Of a stretch of 64,000 nt of DNA, positions 29,898 to 40,948 are shown in pieces. Within the stretch, counting starts at the first letter, position 1. Each line of letters opens with the position of its first letter. The DNA lies in the NCBI GenBank assembly GCA_032716605.1, contig CM064580.1, positions 35,673,001 to 35,737,000 on the forward strand, read 5' to 3'. The translations under genes were made by a program, and so were the position numbers. The DNA is from Paralithodes platypus (taxonomy: Eukaryota > Arthropoda > Malacostraca > Decapoda > Lithodidae). Below the pieces are notes generated by a model. The model searched no databases, was not told where the DNA came from, and was given only the letters and a program-made list of their open reading frames with translations.

Positions 29898-30330
29898 CCA
29901 TGAGAAAAGTCACCCCCAGGTAATTATATATTTTGTCCCTTGCTATAACTTTCTTACCATGAAAATTGTCACTTGGATATCATCGTTTACTTTTTCGTAT
30001 TTTCCGGAATTACGTTGTGAATATGACGGATGTATGTTAGAGAATAGTCTACAATCGAATGTGTATATTTTACAGTTTAGGAAAGGCACCTGATAGAACA
30101 CATGCACAAAGGTCCATCAATAAAACTATGCCTCATGTTCATGTATTTTGGGTAACATTGGATGATGTCTGTAAGTTCAGGAGAGGCCTTGCGTAGTCAT
30201 AGGTAAATGTTTAGCTTTGCATATTCTCTGTCTGCGAGTGGATGAATTATAGTGCTGTGAATGCAAGATTGGACACTTAAATAATTCCAAATACAAACCA
30301 ATTTATATTGTTTTCCATTTCATCGTATTA

Positions 30331-30370
30331 CCCTGAAGATGTCTTGAGAAAATAGACGAAAGCTTGGTGT
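30331..30370 (+). other. hammerhead-like core motif (candidate)
   Basis: CTGAAGA at 30333..30339 fits the C-U-G-A-N-G-A half of a hammerhead core. A GTCT...AGAC helix of 4 pairs follows, then GAAA at 30358..30361. Helices I and III are not evident. Similar motifs occur at 37506..37560 and 52950..53068. Surrounding 29998-30440 shows nothing else. Confidence 0.3.
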
Positions 30371-30440
30371 TCCATTGTTTAACTTTTCCTAGCAAGTTTT
30401 ACTACATAATTTGATCACACGAATTTGTGATTTAACCTCC

Positions 30441-30478
30441 ATATACTGTATACAGTATACTGTATGTATATATATACA

Positions 30479-30535
<57 letters not shown>
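30441..30535. repeat. (TA)n microsatellite with ACTGTA palindromes
   Basis: A TA tract of 55 bases preceded by 40 bases of atactgtatacagtat-type palindromes. Then 30536-31421 has only AT-rich sequence, with an AAT-rich part at 30779..30872. Confidence 0.95.
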
Positions 30536-30537
<2 letters not shown>

Positions 30538-31421
30538 AAATATTTGAACCTTATTGGCCTCGGTACCCTACATGATCTAGGGTAGCCGGAACTGCAGGCC
30601 TTCAAAAGACACACCTGTGAGAGTATTTGTCCTGAGGGCTCACCTGGTTGACAGGTTGGTATTCCACCCACGGTATCTTGCTCCCTTTACATCACTTATC
30701 TAGACACTATACTCTGGTCATCTTAAGCGGACGATAAAATGTCATGTTCCTATCTAAATGACTGAGTTGTGATAAGAGATGACAAAAATAAGAATACAAA
30801 TAAAACAATAATAATTTAAATATAAATAATAATAAAAATAATAATAATAAAAATAATAATAATACAACAAAATAGTAATTACATTGAAGTGCGATATTTA
30901 ATGTATGGTTATTAAGTATTGTATTTTTCTTTCTATATAATTGTGTTAACAAATATGTTACATAAAGGAACAGATCTTCGCCTACTGCTAACGAACAAAG
31001 TAATGTTATAGAGGTTCAAATGCAGGTATTAAGCAAGTATATGAGTATACGTGCCACCAGCATTCCTAGACTGGATACTGTTTCCCAAGCATATATAGTT
31101 AATAATGGGTAAATATATACAGCATTAGAGTATAAGGAACATCAAATTAATATTCCCAAGCGAACTGTATTAAGTTTCGAATTCGAAAACTCTTTGTTAC
31201 TAGCTTAATACTACAAACACCTAGCCACTATCTCCCAGAGTTGAATTATTGCAAGCTAAAATAAATCATGTTTTTTTAAAGGTTAGGTTAGGTTATAAAT
31301 AGGAATGGATATTGTTGAAATGAAACTGATTAGTTTTATTGATTAAAAACGTATACTAGCTAATTATGTACATTATCCCTTAACACTATTATTTATATAT
31401 AGCTTATAACTATGTAATGTA

Positions 31422-31950
31422 CAGTTGGTCAAAGTTCCAGCTGACCCACCCTCGCTCTGGGGCTCGCAGAATTATCTGGCAATACTGGTGTAGGAAGGAG
31501 GGTGTCTTACAAAGATTGGGATTGGTAGATCTGATTTCGGCTATATCATTGTTAGAACATAATTATACAAAACAAAGGAAAGTACAGTAAGCCTATCTCA
31601 AATAAAAATGCATACATCGATATGTATGATCCCGAACATTCACCCAGAGTTCGTAGATTTGCTTAAATATTCAGGTTATTATATCCACTGATTGGCAACG
31701 CATATAAAACCTGCTGGCTGCCACAACATACTTTACTCGATTTATAAAAATACATATTTCTGTTTTATTGGTGGCTGCTTAATGAAGGAGCATTTAGTCT
31801 ACACAACGTGAACATTACATAGTCTAATTTGCAGTAATATACAGGACAGACACAGGTAACACATTAATGGCAAGTGGTATTCCTCCACCACTCCACCAGT
31901 ATTGCCAGCTAATTCTGCGAGGGTGGGTCAGCTGGAATGTTGACCAACTG
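31422..31950. mobile_element. Tc1/mariner-like MITE, 529 bp
   Basis: The element starts CAGTTGGTCAAAGTTCCAGC and ends with the near complement. TA dinucleotides flank it (31420..31421 and 31951..31952). The TIRs extend about 65 bp, through tggcaatactggtg, with a 12-bp insertion in the left arm. A TA target and CAGT termini are the hallmark of Tc1/mariner elements. No transposase remnant is visible inside, so it is non-autonomous. Confidence 0.85.
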
Positions 31951-32552
31951 TACGCTTTACGCTCGCGGTCCAATGTTATGGTTGTATTCATATAAATTAA
32001 CACCACAGTTGGACTGAAACAAACAAACAAAAACGTTTACGATGAACAAGAATGTACTTAGCAATTATTACACAAAATGTCCAAGCAAACCGTTAATAAG
32101 AAATTAGACTAATAGTAATTGAGATTATTTCCAATTTAACGAGTACCGGAATTTTATCTGCAGAGGTTTCGATCTATAATGTTACTGATAATATATAAAT
32201 AAATATTATTAATGTAATCTTGCCTTTCACATATCAGTTTTGTCATTAACATTTGTGTTTGAAGTTGTATATTTACTTTACAGTAGCTTCCCATAATGCC
32301 GCTTCCTCCAATGCATCTACAAATTCTACTATAGTTCTGTAAAACTATAGCACTAAACAATTAGAGTTTATTGAAATAAACAAAGCATGCTCACGCTCAA
32401 TACTTTTCCCATTCCTAAAGCCAAATAACATGGATTTGCGATAGCATTATCTCACATGTGAGGGATGTAGACTCTGGTAATTCTGCTCTGTGGAGCATGA
32501 TGTCGACGTGAAATTATATAAAACAAATCGAAGTATAGTATAAGAGTTCATT

Positions 32553-32554
<2 letters not shown>
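31951..32554. other. no feature recognised
   Basis: AT-rich unique-looking sequence between the mariner-like MITE and a CT tract. No credible ORF. Confidence 0.35.

Positions 32555-32616
<62 letters not shown>
32555..32616. repeat. (CT)n microsatellite
   Basis: A 62-base pure CT tract. Confidence 0.96.
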
Positions 32617-32619
<3 letters not shown>

Positions 32620-34149
32620 ACACTGTGTGCAAAGTGTTGTTACTCTTTCCTGTAAACGAAGTTGTCTTGGAATTTTATCTCAAGAAAATGTACCGTCTGT
32701 TTTGATTGAATGATTAGTAAAAGATGCCCTTTTGCACATGGTTGCATGAGACGTAGATATTCTGTGCCCCACTGTAACTGAATTACTGTACCACATACAA
32801 TGATTGTATAGGTCATAAATATCATTGTCTGCTGCCATCCACTCTGTGGGGCGGTAAATAAATATTACTAATTCAAATCAAGTATCTCACTCCTGTGCAG
32901 CAAACGAGAATGTTACGAAAACCAGTAAATCACAGTCGTCCCCTAGAGAGCAATAGCAAGAGAGCGAGCAAGCGTTGCGGGGGTGAACTAATTATCAATA
33001 CTATACACCAATATGCAAATGAGCCTCTTGTGGGGGGCGGCCTTGCGTTGGTGGGGTGGGGGAAGGGGAGGGGGGATTGTTGGTCTGGGGTACGTGACAG
33101 TTTTAGTTTATTGGAGATTAAATTGGTATGTTGTAGGTAGGTGGTGGTGAAGATATTTATGTTGCCTTTGTTGCTGTTAACGGAGATTGCTGTGATACTC
33201 TTTGTTATATACAGTAATTGCTAATGTTTGTTAGGTGTTTTATGTCTTTTTATTATTATTATTATTATTGATGTTCTTGTTGCTAATGGTGGTGGTGCAG
33301 GTCATAGTATTTGGTATTGTTTGGTGTTTGTAAGCTGCCTTTACAGTTATTGTTGCTGTTGTTGTTGTTGTTGTGGAATGGCGTGGGCTATTGTAGTTGT
33401 TGGTAATGTAGTGTGGATGATGTTGGAAATAGTGAATTATTTTACGGTTTCAAGAACATAAATACACGAATTTTGTATATGACCAATTGGCACACATGGT
33501 CGAATTAGTTATAGTTAATATTGTTGTTTTTGTCGATATTGCAGGAGTTGCAGTTGTTGTTGGTGGTAGTGGTGGACTTAGAATATTGTGAATGGTGATA
33601 TTGGCGACTGATAATGATGAAGGGGTCCAATAGCTACGCAGTGGGGATTCTGACTCAAACTTTCAGCTGAGAGACCAAAGCATTATAACTGTTCTACCAT
33701 GGACAAGAACATCAAAATTTATCAGTTTCTATTGTACTAGGACTTAACCATTCCAGTATGTCACGAGGCCCTTTTTTTTATTTTTTTTATTTTTTGTTTT
33801 TTTTCAGGCGGTGATTAGATGATTACATTAATTAAGCTTCGAATTGATTTGTGGGACCCAGAAGGTTAAGGAAGATTATAAGATATGCATTACCCTTTTC
33901 TTCCTAGAGATCCACCTGCTTATAAAGCTGACTAAAATTATCTAATGAAGGTAAAAAGGACATGAACAACAGCATTATAATGGTGAAAGGGTTATTGTAC
34001 ATCAAATAATTCGTCCATACAGACAGTATATAACAATATGTACCAGAGGCACTGGGGAAATTGATTTTAATCACTATTCCAGGGTACAATAATCCTTCAA
34101 GAAAAACCCTCTGATAGCGAGTGGAATTTTCCGAGATGGCATATGTATT

Positions 34150-34182
<33 letters not shown>

Positions 34183-34409
34183 TGTTATTATCATTTTTAT
34201 TTGTATTTGTATTTTTTTGGTATTAGAACATGGTGGTGGGCTGTAGTGTTGGTGGTAATAATTGTAGGGGGGGGGGGGGAGCGATAACAGAGAGCAGCAG
34301 TGAAAGTGGTAATCATGGTAGAAGTAGTTGTAATGCCACCAATACTACTGATGCTAGCGATGATGGTACTGTAATTATTGTAGGTAGTACGGAATGGTTC
34401 GAGGGATCA
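32617..34409. other. no gene recognised; short simple repeats
   Basis: It contains small GTT, TTA and T-rich runs (for example 33246-33270, 33354-33375, 33771-33804) and a G12 run at 34267. A tRNA-like minus-strand string near 33645-33705 is too degenerate to call. I find no supported gene in this 1.8 kb. Confidence 0.4.
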
Positions 34410-34733
34410 TTAAGGGGAGGCAGTTGTTTTTTCGAGTCCTCCTCCCTCATATTTAGCCCTATTAGTTATGAGATTTCAAGACATTCGCCCCATTAGTTTG
34501 ACGATTTTCAGACCTTTTGCCCCAATTCTTTGCCAATATTAAGACCATTCGTGCCATTTAGGTGTCGATTTTTTCCTGGCGAGCGACAGCGAGCTTGTAT
34601 TTGAAGAGGAATCGGCCTTTGGCCGGGAAATTTTTCTACCGAAAAATTTACAAATTTATATCGAAGGGAGGTCATGTGGGTATTCTTTTAAGTTTGATAG
34701 AGGTTTAGAGAACAAACTAAACCCCCTCCTTAA
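34410..34733 (-). mobile_element. MITE-A copy 6
   Basis: TTAAGGGGAGGCAG at the left and ccccctccttaa at the right. The cctggcgagcgacagcgag block, the ggcctttggccgggaaat palindrome and sub-repeats are present. Confidence 0.85.
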
Positions 34734-34794
34734 ACCATTGAGCTGAACCAGTAAATTATGTTGCACAACACCATCTGGGGTCCCTTAAGCCTTT

Positions 34795-35000
34795 CAGTAA
34801 CATGGCTTATCATGCGTTATATTTCTGCTAACCCTAGGTGATTTTATACAGCTCAGGATGGACGTCTAGAAACTAAAGGTGTCCGCTCGTTTGAAGTAAC
34901 TCTCTTACTTCCAGGAATCCTTTTATAATCTAAATAGTATACCCATTTGCTAACAAACAAAGTAAATAACAGTACGTGTGATGACATACTGAAATTGTTA
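34795..35000. mobile_element. probable MITE-B copy
   Basis: It begins TTAAGCCTTTCAGTAACATG and ends catactgaaattgttagg, an imperfect inverted pair at the family's usual spacing. The interior is only weakly similar. 35001-35358 holds a G-rich run (35226..35262) and no gene. Confidence 0.4.
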
Positions 35001-35355
35001 GGTATGATTGTAGCAGCAAATAACAGCCAGATTTGCTATAAATAACCATAAGTTACACCATAAGGCACACAAAAAATAAATAAATAAATAAATAAGTGGA
35101 ATGATTAAAAGACCCCAAAGAGATTGTGTTTTGCCAATCATCACGATACACAATTAAAGGTTGTCGAAAGGGAATCAAAAGACGATTGATCTGCATCATC
35201 ATACTATATACAATCAAAGCCGGCGGAGGAGTGGGTGGGGGTGGGGGGGGGGGGGTGGAAGATCAACAAAGAAGCTAATTTACTATATCATTACGATCAT
35301 TGTTTATCATACGACTACAATAGAGTGGTCGTATAGTTGTGTGAGAATTGTGTTT

Positions 35356-35358
<3 letters not shown>

Positions 35359-35419
<61 letters not shown>
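35359..35419. repeat. (AG)n microsatellite
   Basis: A 61-base pure AG tract. Confidence 0.96.
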
Positions 35420-35422
<3 letters not shown>

Positions 35423-35552
35423 TAGGGTCCTGGAAGTCACTATCACGGTGCCTAATAAACAATACGTGACCCATAATTAGCGGCTTAATCACTGACCTAA
35501 TTATAAAGGAACCTGTTTTGGTCACTGAGAGGAAGCCGCTACTGACAATTTG

Positions 35553-35888
35553 TTAAGGGGAGATGGACCGTTTTTCTGGTCACCCTTCTTCCTCATGTTT
35601 AGACCCATTAGTTTTCAGATTAAAAGACGTTCGGCACATTAGTTTGGCGATTTTAAGATCTTTCGCCACATTTCTTTGTCAATATTAAGATTGTTCGTGT
35701 TATTTAGGTGTTGATGTTTTCCTGGCGAGCGATAGCGAGCCTGTAACTGAAGAGGAACCGGCCGGGACATTTGTCAATCGAAAAATGTATACATTTATCT
35801 TGAAGGAGGGTCTTGGGGGGGGGGGGAAGTAATAACATTATATAAAGATACATAAATGAGCCAATAAAAACGACACATCTCCACTTAA
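35553..35888 (-). mobile_element. MITE-A copy 7
   Basis: TTAAGGGGAGATGG at the left and the near-perfect complement ATCTCCACTTAA at 35877..35888. It carries the family landmarks plus an expanded G run at 35815..35826. Confidence 0.88.
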
Positions 35889-35906
35889 AATATACATGTA
35901 CAAAAA

Positions 35907-36223
35907 CCAAAGTGCGTTAGTATGTTCTTGATATATAAAACCAAAGTGTGTTAGTATGTACTTGATATATAAAACCAAAGTGTGTTAGTATGTACTTGAT
36001 ATATAAAACCAAAGTGTGTTAGTATGTACTTGATATATAAAACCAAAGTGTGTTAGTATGTACTTGATATATAAAACCAAAGTGTGTTAGTATGTACTTG
36101 ATATATAAAACCAAAGTGTGTTAGTATGTACTTGATATATAAAACACATTATTGTACTTGATATATAATGATATATAAACCAAAGTGTGTTAGTATGTAC
36201 TTGATATATAAAACACATTATTG
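35907..36223. repeat. 34-bp minisatellite, ~8 units
   Basis: The unit starts ccaaagtgtgttagtatgta and ends cttgatatataaaa. Exact 34-bp spacing is seen from 35941 through 36111, with a rearranged pair of partial units at 36140-36178 and a last full unit at 36179. The first unit differs at two positions. It starts 19 bp after MITE-A copy 7. Then 36224-36577 contains nothing recognised. Confidence 0.95.
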
Positions 36224-36577
36224 CATTGCAATTAATGATGATGAGCAGAAGGCCAAACTGAGAGGAGATTAACGAAGCATATTATTAATAATGACAAAAA
36301 CGTTGAACATGAAAGAATGACGAGTTGAAAAAGTTGTATAGGCAAGGTCTTTAACATCAGATACTTAAAGGACATTGTTGCACAAATGAATGGGGGAATT
36401 AATTGAATAGAATGTAGTTCATGGAAGGAAAAATATACAAAACAAATATTAGTAAGAAGATAATGTTCTATTTTGTAGAAAGACCAAAGGCAAAATAATG
36501 CATCATATGCATGCAGGAAAGAGAGCTACCATGTCCAAATCACCCTGGCCGATGATAAAATGTCTGCTATATCATGC

Positions 36578-36913
36578 TTAAGGGGAGATTTCCACTTGAG
36601 GGACTTTTTACTTGACCTCTTTCTCCCTCATGTCTAGCCCCATTGCTTTTGAGATTTTAAGACGTTTGCCCCATTAGTTTGGTGATTTTTAAGAATTTCC
36701 GCCCCATTCTGTCAATTTTAAGACCTTTCGTGCCATTTAGGTGTCGATTTTATCCTGGCGAGCGATAGCGAGCCTGTAATTTAAGAGTAATCGGCCTTCG
36801 GCCGGGAAATTTTTCTACCGAAAAATGTACAAATTTATCTTGAGAGGGGGTCAAGGGGGTGAAATTTTAAGATTGCTGGAGGAGTAGGAAACAAACTAGA
36901 AACCTCCCCTTAA
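36578..36913 (-). mobile_element. MITE-A copy 8 (336 bp)
   Basis: A complete copy: TTAAGGGGAGATTTCC to acctccccttaa. The four internal sub-repeats, each with 'ccccatt...ttttaag', and the gaatcggccttcggccggg core are easily seen. Confidence 0.92.
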
Positions 36914-36962
36914 GGGATCTCTACTGTAGACCGATAAAAAAGTAACTCGGAAAAGTGGACAG

Positions 36963-37240
36963 ATTTTTTTTTTTTTTTTTTTCTATATTCCAACTACTCC
37001 CTCTCGGGCATAGGCTGAGAGCCTGTACATCCCACCGCTCAACACGGTGAAGCCTGTGAGGTCTTGTTCCAGTCTAGGGAGTGAGACATGTGAAGGACTT
37101 AGAGCTCCACTCATGGTTCGAAGCAGTCTCATCTCTGAAGCTGCTTCGCCTTCGTGCTTCACTGTCTCATCCCGTAGACTCGGACCCTCACTCTCAGAAC
37201 GCAACCTATTGAGCAATTAACTCACTAGGCATTGCTCTCC
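36963..37240 (-). mobile_element. poly(A)-ended retroelement fragment, unclassified
   Basis: A T run at 36966..36982 is a poly(A) tail in minus orientation. It directly abuts a stop codon at 36983..36985 that closes a 77-codon open frame. An ORF ending immediately before poly(A) with no UTR suggests a LINE ORF end or another retrotransposed RNA. I do not recognise the protein (it contains LPRLEQDLTGFTVLSGGM). The 5' boundary near 37240 is a guess. Confidence 0.45.
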
Positions 37241-37389
37241 TGTAGCATATTTTGAATATGGGAATATTCATACAGTGCTATTTAATCAGGGAACAATGAG
37301 GGTATTTTGTTGGCGTTTTGGTGGGCTTCGTGGTAATGCACTAATAATAGGTACAGCACAAATTCCATCCCAATAATATCTTCCCATTG

Positions 37390-37462
37390 ATATATCTGGA
37401 TTCGAACCCGGGACCATTGGATTACCAGTCTAGTGGCAAGACCACTCCACCACACCTCCCCA
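37390..37462 (-). mobile_element. tRNA-like SINE head
   Basis: On the minus strand it reads ggggaggtgtggtggagtgg ... then box B GGTTCGAATCC at about 37397..37409, with tRNA spacing. The acceptor stem does not close, so it is a tRNA-derived SINE head or a tRNA pseudogene rather than a gene. Confidence 0.55.
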
Positions 37463-37505
37463 ATGAGTGAATATATACAACATATAAGGTGAATTTTATT
37501 AAAAA

Positions 37506-37560
37506 CGTTTCGCTTAGATTTTCATCAGGTCAATAACCTGATGAAGTTTTAAGCGATACG
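37506..37560. repeat. 25-bp inverted repeat of a hammerhead-like motif
   Basis: Arms are 37506..37530 and 37536..37560 with a 5-base spacer. Each arm, read outward, is acctgatga ... aagcgaaacg (right arm: gatacg), i.e. CTGATGA followed after 10 bases by GAAA in one arm. No stable helix II is seen. It lies 7 bp before MITE-A copy 9. Confidence 0.6.
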
Positions 37561-37567
37561 TAGCCCA

Positions 37568-37898
37568 TTAAGGGGAGATTTCCACTTGAGGGATTTTTTT
37601 CTTTACGCCTTTCTCCCTCATGTTTAGCCCCATTGCTTTTGAGATTTTAAGACGTTCGCCCCATTAGTTTGGCGATTTTAAGAACTTTCACCCCATTTAT
37701 GTCAGTTTTAAGACCTTTAGTGTCATTTAGGTGTCGATTTTTTCCTGGCGAGCGATAGCGAGCCTGTAATTTAAGAGGAACCGGCCTTTGGCCGGGAAAT
37801 TTTTCTACCGAAAAAATGTACATCTTGAAAGGAGGTCAAGGGAGTGTAATTTCAAGCTTGATGGAAGTCTAGGAAACACACTAAAAACCTCCCCTTAA
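37568..37898 (-). mobile_element. MITE-A copy 9 (331 bp)
   Basis: TTAAGGGGAGATTTCCACTT to acctccccttaa, close in sequence to copy 8, suggesting recent amplification. 37899-38487 downstream holds short A and TA runs and no recognised gene. Confidence 0.92.
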
Positions 37899-38498
37899 GT
37901 GCTCCTCCTCATATGGTGTTTATACTATACTGAAGACTAATCGGTATTTTTTTTTTTTACCATGCGGCTGCTGGAGGTGAACCAAGGGTAGATGGGTAGA
38001 CATAATGTAGTAATAAGATAATCTACCGGTTTCTTGGACGTGATTCAGCTGCTGTAATTATTAAAAAAAAATATATATATATATATTTATGATCGGGTCT
38101 ATGTATCGTGTACCATCATTGCTGAATATATATTATGAGTAAGCATATGCCTATATTTTAGTGGAAAAAAAGGCTAATGACAACAGCGGCAGCAATATGG
38201 CAGAGATTGGTCGATCTCTGCTACTATAGGATCTCTAGGCCGCTGGAGAGAGTGGAGGAAGGCCATCATCAAGCGCTCACAGGCAGGAAACTACTCGAAC
38301 AAACTTAGTGCCTCGCAGATGAAGAAGCGTAAGCTTAAACACGGGAAGGGGGCTCACTCTCCACTTTCACATTATATTATTCATAATGCAATCTTGATGA
38401 CCAGATACATACAATGGTTTAACGTAATTTTTCCATTACATGCATTGTAACGGCTCAGACGGGGTTCCCTTTCAGTAGTTAGAGTGTACTGTAGTACA

Positions 38499-38918
38499 CT
38501 GGTGATGGGCTGGTCTATCAGAGTGAGAACTGAGCAATCTCTGCCATACCCATAGCTTATTCTGACTGTTCCTTTTACTTTTATATTTTCTAGATCTCAA
38601 GTGACGGCGTCTCTTCCGTGGATTGACCTCCCAGTCTACCTAGATTGGAAGCCAAAGCGTCACATTTTTTCCTTTGCCCCTCAACTTTCTCTTCATAATT
38701 GCTGAGGGGCACAGGGCCCTGGGTGGGGCTTTGGTTTCCCGGGCGTTTCCGCACCCTCCTCAGCTCCCCGCCATGGAGTGGCTTCGGTCACCCAGGCTTT
38801 ATTGTGGTCGGCAGTGAGGGTTCTGTGGGGGCGTACGGTTATGGCCTTGGCCTTGCTCGGGGCCTTGGGGCTGTTCGGCCAGGCAGCTTGGGGAACAACA
38901 ACAACAACAACAACAACA
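38499..38918 (+). mobile_element. LINE-D-derived short element (copy 1) with 11-bp TSD
   Basis: An 11-bp direct repeat actgtagtaca flanks it at 38488..38498 and 38919..38929. It starts tggtgatgggctggtctatc after a 2-base junction. It includes a block similar to the LINE D 5' end (gacggcgtctcttccgtgg; gtggcttcggtcac) and ends in ggggctgttcggccaggcag, then ttggggaac and (AAC)n, matching the LINE D 3' end. The internal ORFs are short. It is non-autonomous and presumably moved by a LINE D-type enzyme. Confidence 0.88.
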
Positions 38919-38929
38919 ACTGTAGTACA

Positions 38930-39310
38930 ATAAAGTCCCACCACAGCACTGCCCCACCAAGTCATCACTGTGGCTGATGTTGGTATAGTGCTAACCGTGC
39001 CTCAGCAAGACTCAACAGAGTCCCCCTGCAGCACTTGCACCTGTAGCATCTGCAACCACACCAGCCTTAACAGTGTTACAAAAAGACAGCACCAAAACAA
39101 GACTACTGTATATTATTAGGCAATTTGGACTATAGAACAATAAAGTCCTGCCCCAGCACTGCTCCAACATGCAAACACTGTTGCCGACATAGGTGTGGTG
39201 CCAACCAGCGCCCAGGTAAGACTCAGTCCCCTGTGGCACCAATCCGCACCCCACCAGCCTCGGCAGTGCCATACCAAGACAGTGCTAAGATAAAGACTTT
39301 ATTGCATAGT
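38930..39310. repeat. diverged ~200-bp tandem duplication
   Basis: Two units starting caataaagtccc (38928) and caataaagtcctgc (39131) share cagcactg, gactcarcagagtcccc/gactcagtcccc and ccaccagcct(t/c)rrcagtg segments in the same order. The second is followed by a cctattagtcgccttgtacg stretch to 39385. No ORF is supported. Confidence 0.6.
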
Positions 39311-39556
39311 AATGGCTGTTTGTCCACAAGTCTATCGCCATCCCCCCTATTAGTCGCCTTGTACGACACGCAATAGGATGCGTGAGGCATATTCTTTTTT
39401 TCCTTCACCATTATATGAAGGACCCGTTACCCCCTGGGGTATACTGATACATAATAAGAGGTTCTCTATCAAACGTGACTATAATATTACGCCTACTTAC
39501 ATTAGGCCATAGGATTAAACATTGAACAGAGGTTCATAATAGGTACGGTACACATA

Positions 39557-39609
39557 TCTCTCGCTCTCGCTCTCGCTCTGGCTCTCGCTCTCTCTCTCTC
39601 TCTCTGTAC

Positions 39610-39644
<35 letters not shown>

Positions 39645-39742
39645 GTTGTAGAACTTCCAGTTTGTATCGACTGTGGAGGAAATAGGGAAAGCGGGAAGGA
39701 GGATGTGTTGTGAATGTGGTTTTGTGTATGCTTGCTCCCTGA

Positions 39743-39777
<35 letters not shown>
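39557..39777. repeat. microsatellite cluster: (TC)n, (TA)n, (TG)n
   Basis: TC-rich 39557..39606, TA 39611..39642, TG 39745..39777. The 39778-40402 stretch then has a C14 run near 39931, an ATT tract at 40201..40242 and no gene. Confidence 0.93.
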
Positions 39778-39779
<2 letters not shown>

Positions 39780-40199
39780 AAATGACGCATTAATGATTTT
39801 GCAAGAAAAGACAAATAATGACACACAATATTATAACATCCGCTTTGTTTTATTACAAGCCACAATACACAATGGATAAAGGAAAACATTCGTACCCGAG
39901 GTTAAATAGGCACATACTCTTTAAGGTCCTCCCCCCCCCCCCCCCCGTGATCATGATTATCTTGCGACACTCAGCCTTCCCATCTCGCACATTAACCTCC
40001 ACACTACCCACTTACTTCCTTTATACACCTCCCACTTTTTTCCTCAACTTCCGTTAACCATCAACTTTTGGTTTGAAAAAGAACCTTCATCCTTCCTAAA
40101 GTAATTAGGTTATTCGAGGTTATAGGTTAGTAGCAGGCCCTATCTGACCTATAGGGAAGCTAAAAAAAAAAAAAAATTGTAATCGAATTGTATTAATTA

Positions 40200-40243
<44 letters not shown>

Positions 40244-40402
40244 TGTTATATTTTTTTTGTATGGAAGAGTGATCTTTCATGCATGAAGACTCAGAATTGC
40301 AGAGCTGTTAACGTGCACATGTTGGGAAATTTGTTCAATTAGCATATTAATGTATCTGTCGTTTATCCCCGTATGCAAATATTAAGCATAAAAATCGCTA
40401 TA

Positions 40403-40690
40403 TTTTGAGCCGGCAACCAATGATGTTGAAAATGCACAGACTTAACCTAGATCTTACCATAAAGGTTAAACAAAATTATCCAGGCTGATAACGAAAGCGC
40501 CTATCTCCGAGAGAGTAGGACGTGGGCAGGAGACTGTGTGGGTCCCCTGAGAATGGCCTGTCCAAACCTAGCCTTCTCGGCTAGGGAGAGTTTTTGTGAG
40601 AAACTTCTAATGTCGGCGCATGGGATCGAATGCCCTACACCAGAGCTAGCACTCCCAGTACAGTGACTTAAGTACGCTCGGCTACCATTT
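40403..40690 (-). mobile_element. tRNA-derived SINE (SINE-2), copy 1
   Basis: Minus strand. The head near 40610..40690 reads tggtagccgagcgtacttaa ... with a box B-like gcattcgatccc (40622..40633). The element ends at the low side with a conserved gagccggcaaccaatga module (40406). The same two modules in the same order occur at 62341..62607. Confidence 0.65.
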
Positions 40691-40856
40691 TCGACCATGT
40701 CTTCGACCTCAAGGAATCAATTGACCATATTTTAAACTCAATTGCATATCTCTTGTATGTATACTGTAAATAATTAACATTCATAACACGATCACCCTTA
40801 ACTTTCCTATAGTGTGTAAAGACATTATGTCAACGACTAAGGTATGCCCATAAAAC

Positions 40857-40859
<3 letters not shown>

Positions 40860-40948
<89 letters not shown>

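Noticed and set aside
31281..31294. GGTTAGGTTAGGTTA, an arthropod telomere-like repeat
   Set aside because: Just two to three units in AT-rich DNA; too short to be telomeric.
37390..37462. Functional tRNA gene on the minus strand
   Set aside because: Box B is good but the acceptor ends do not pair; the same holds for 52670..52742.
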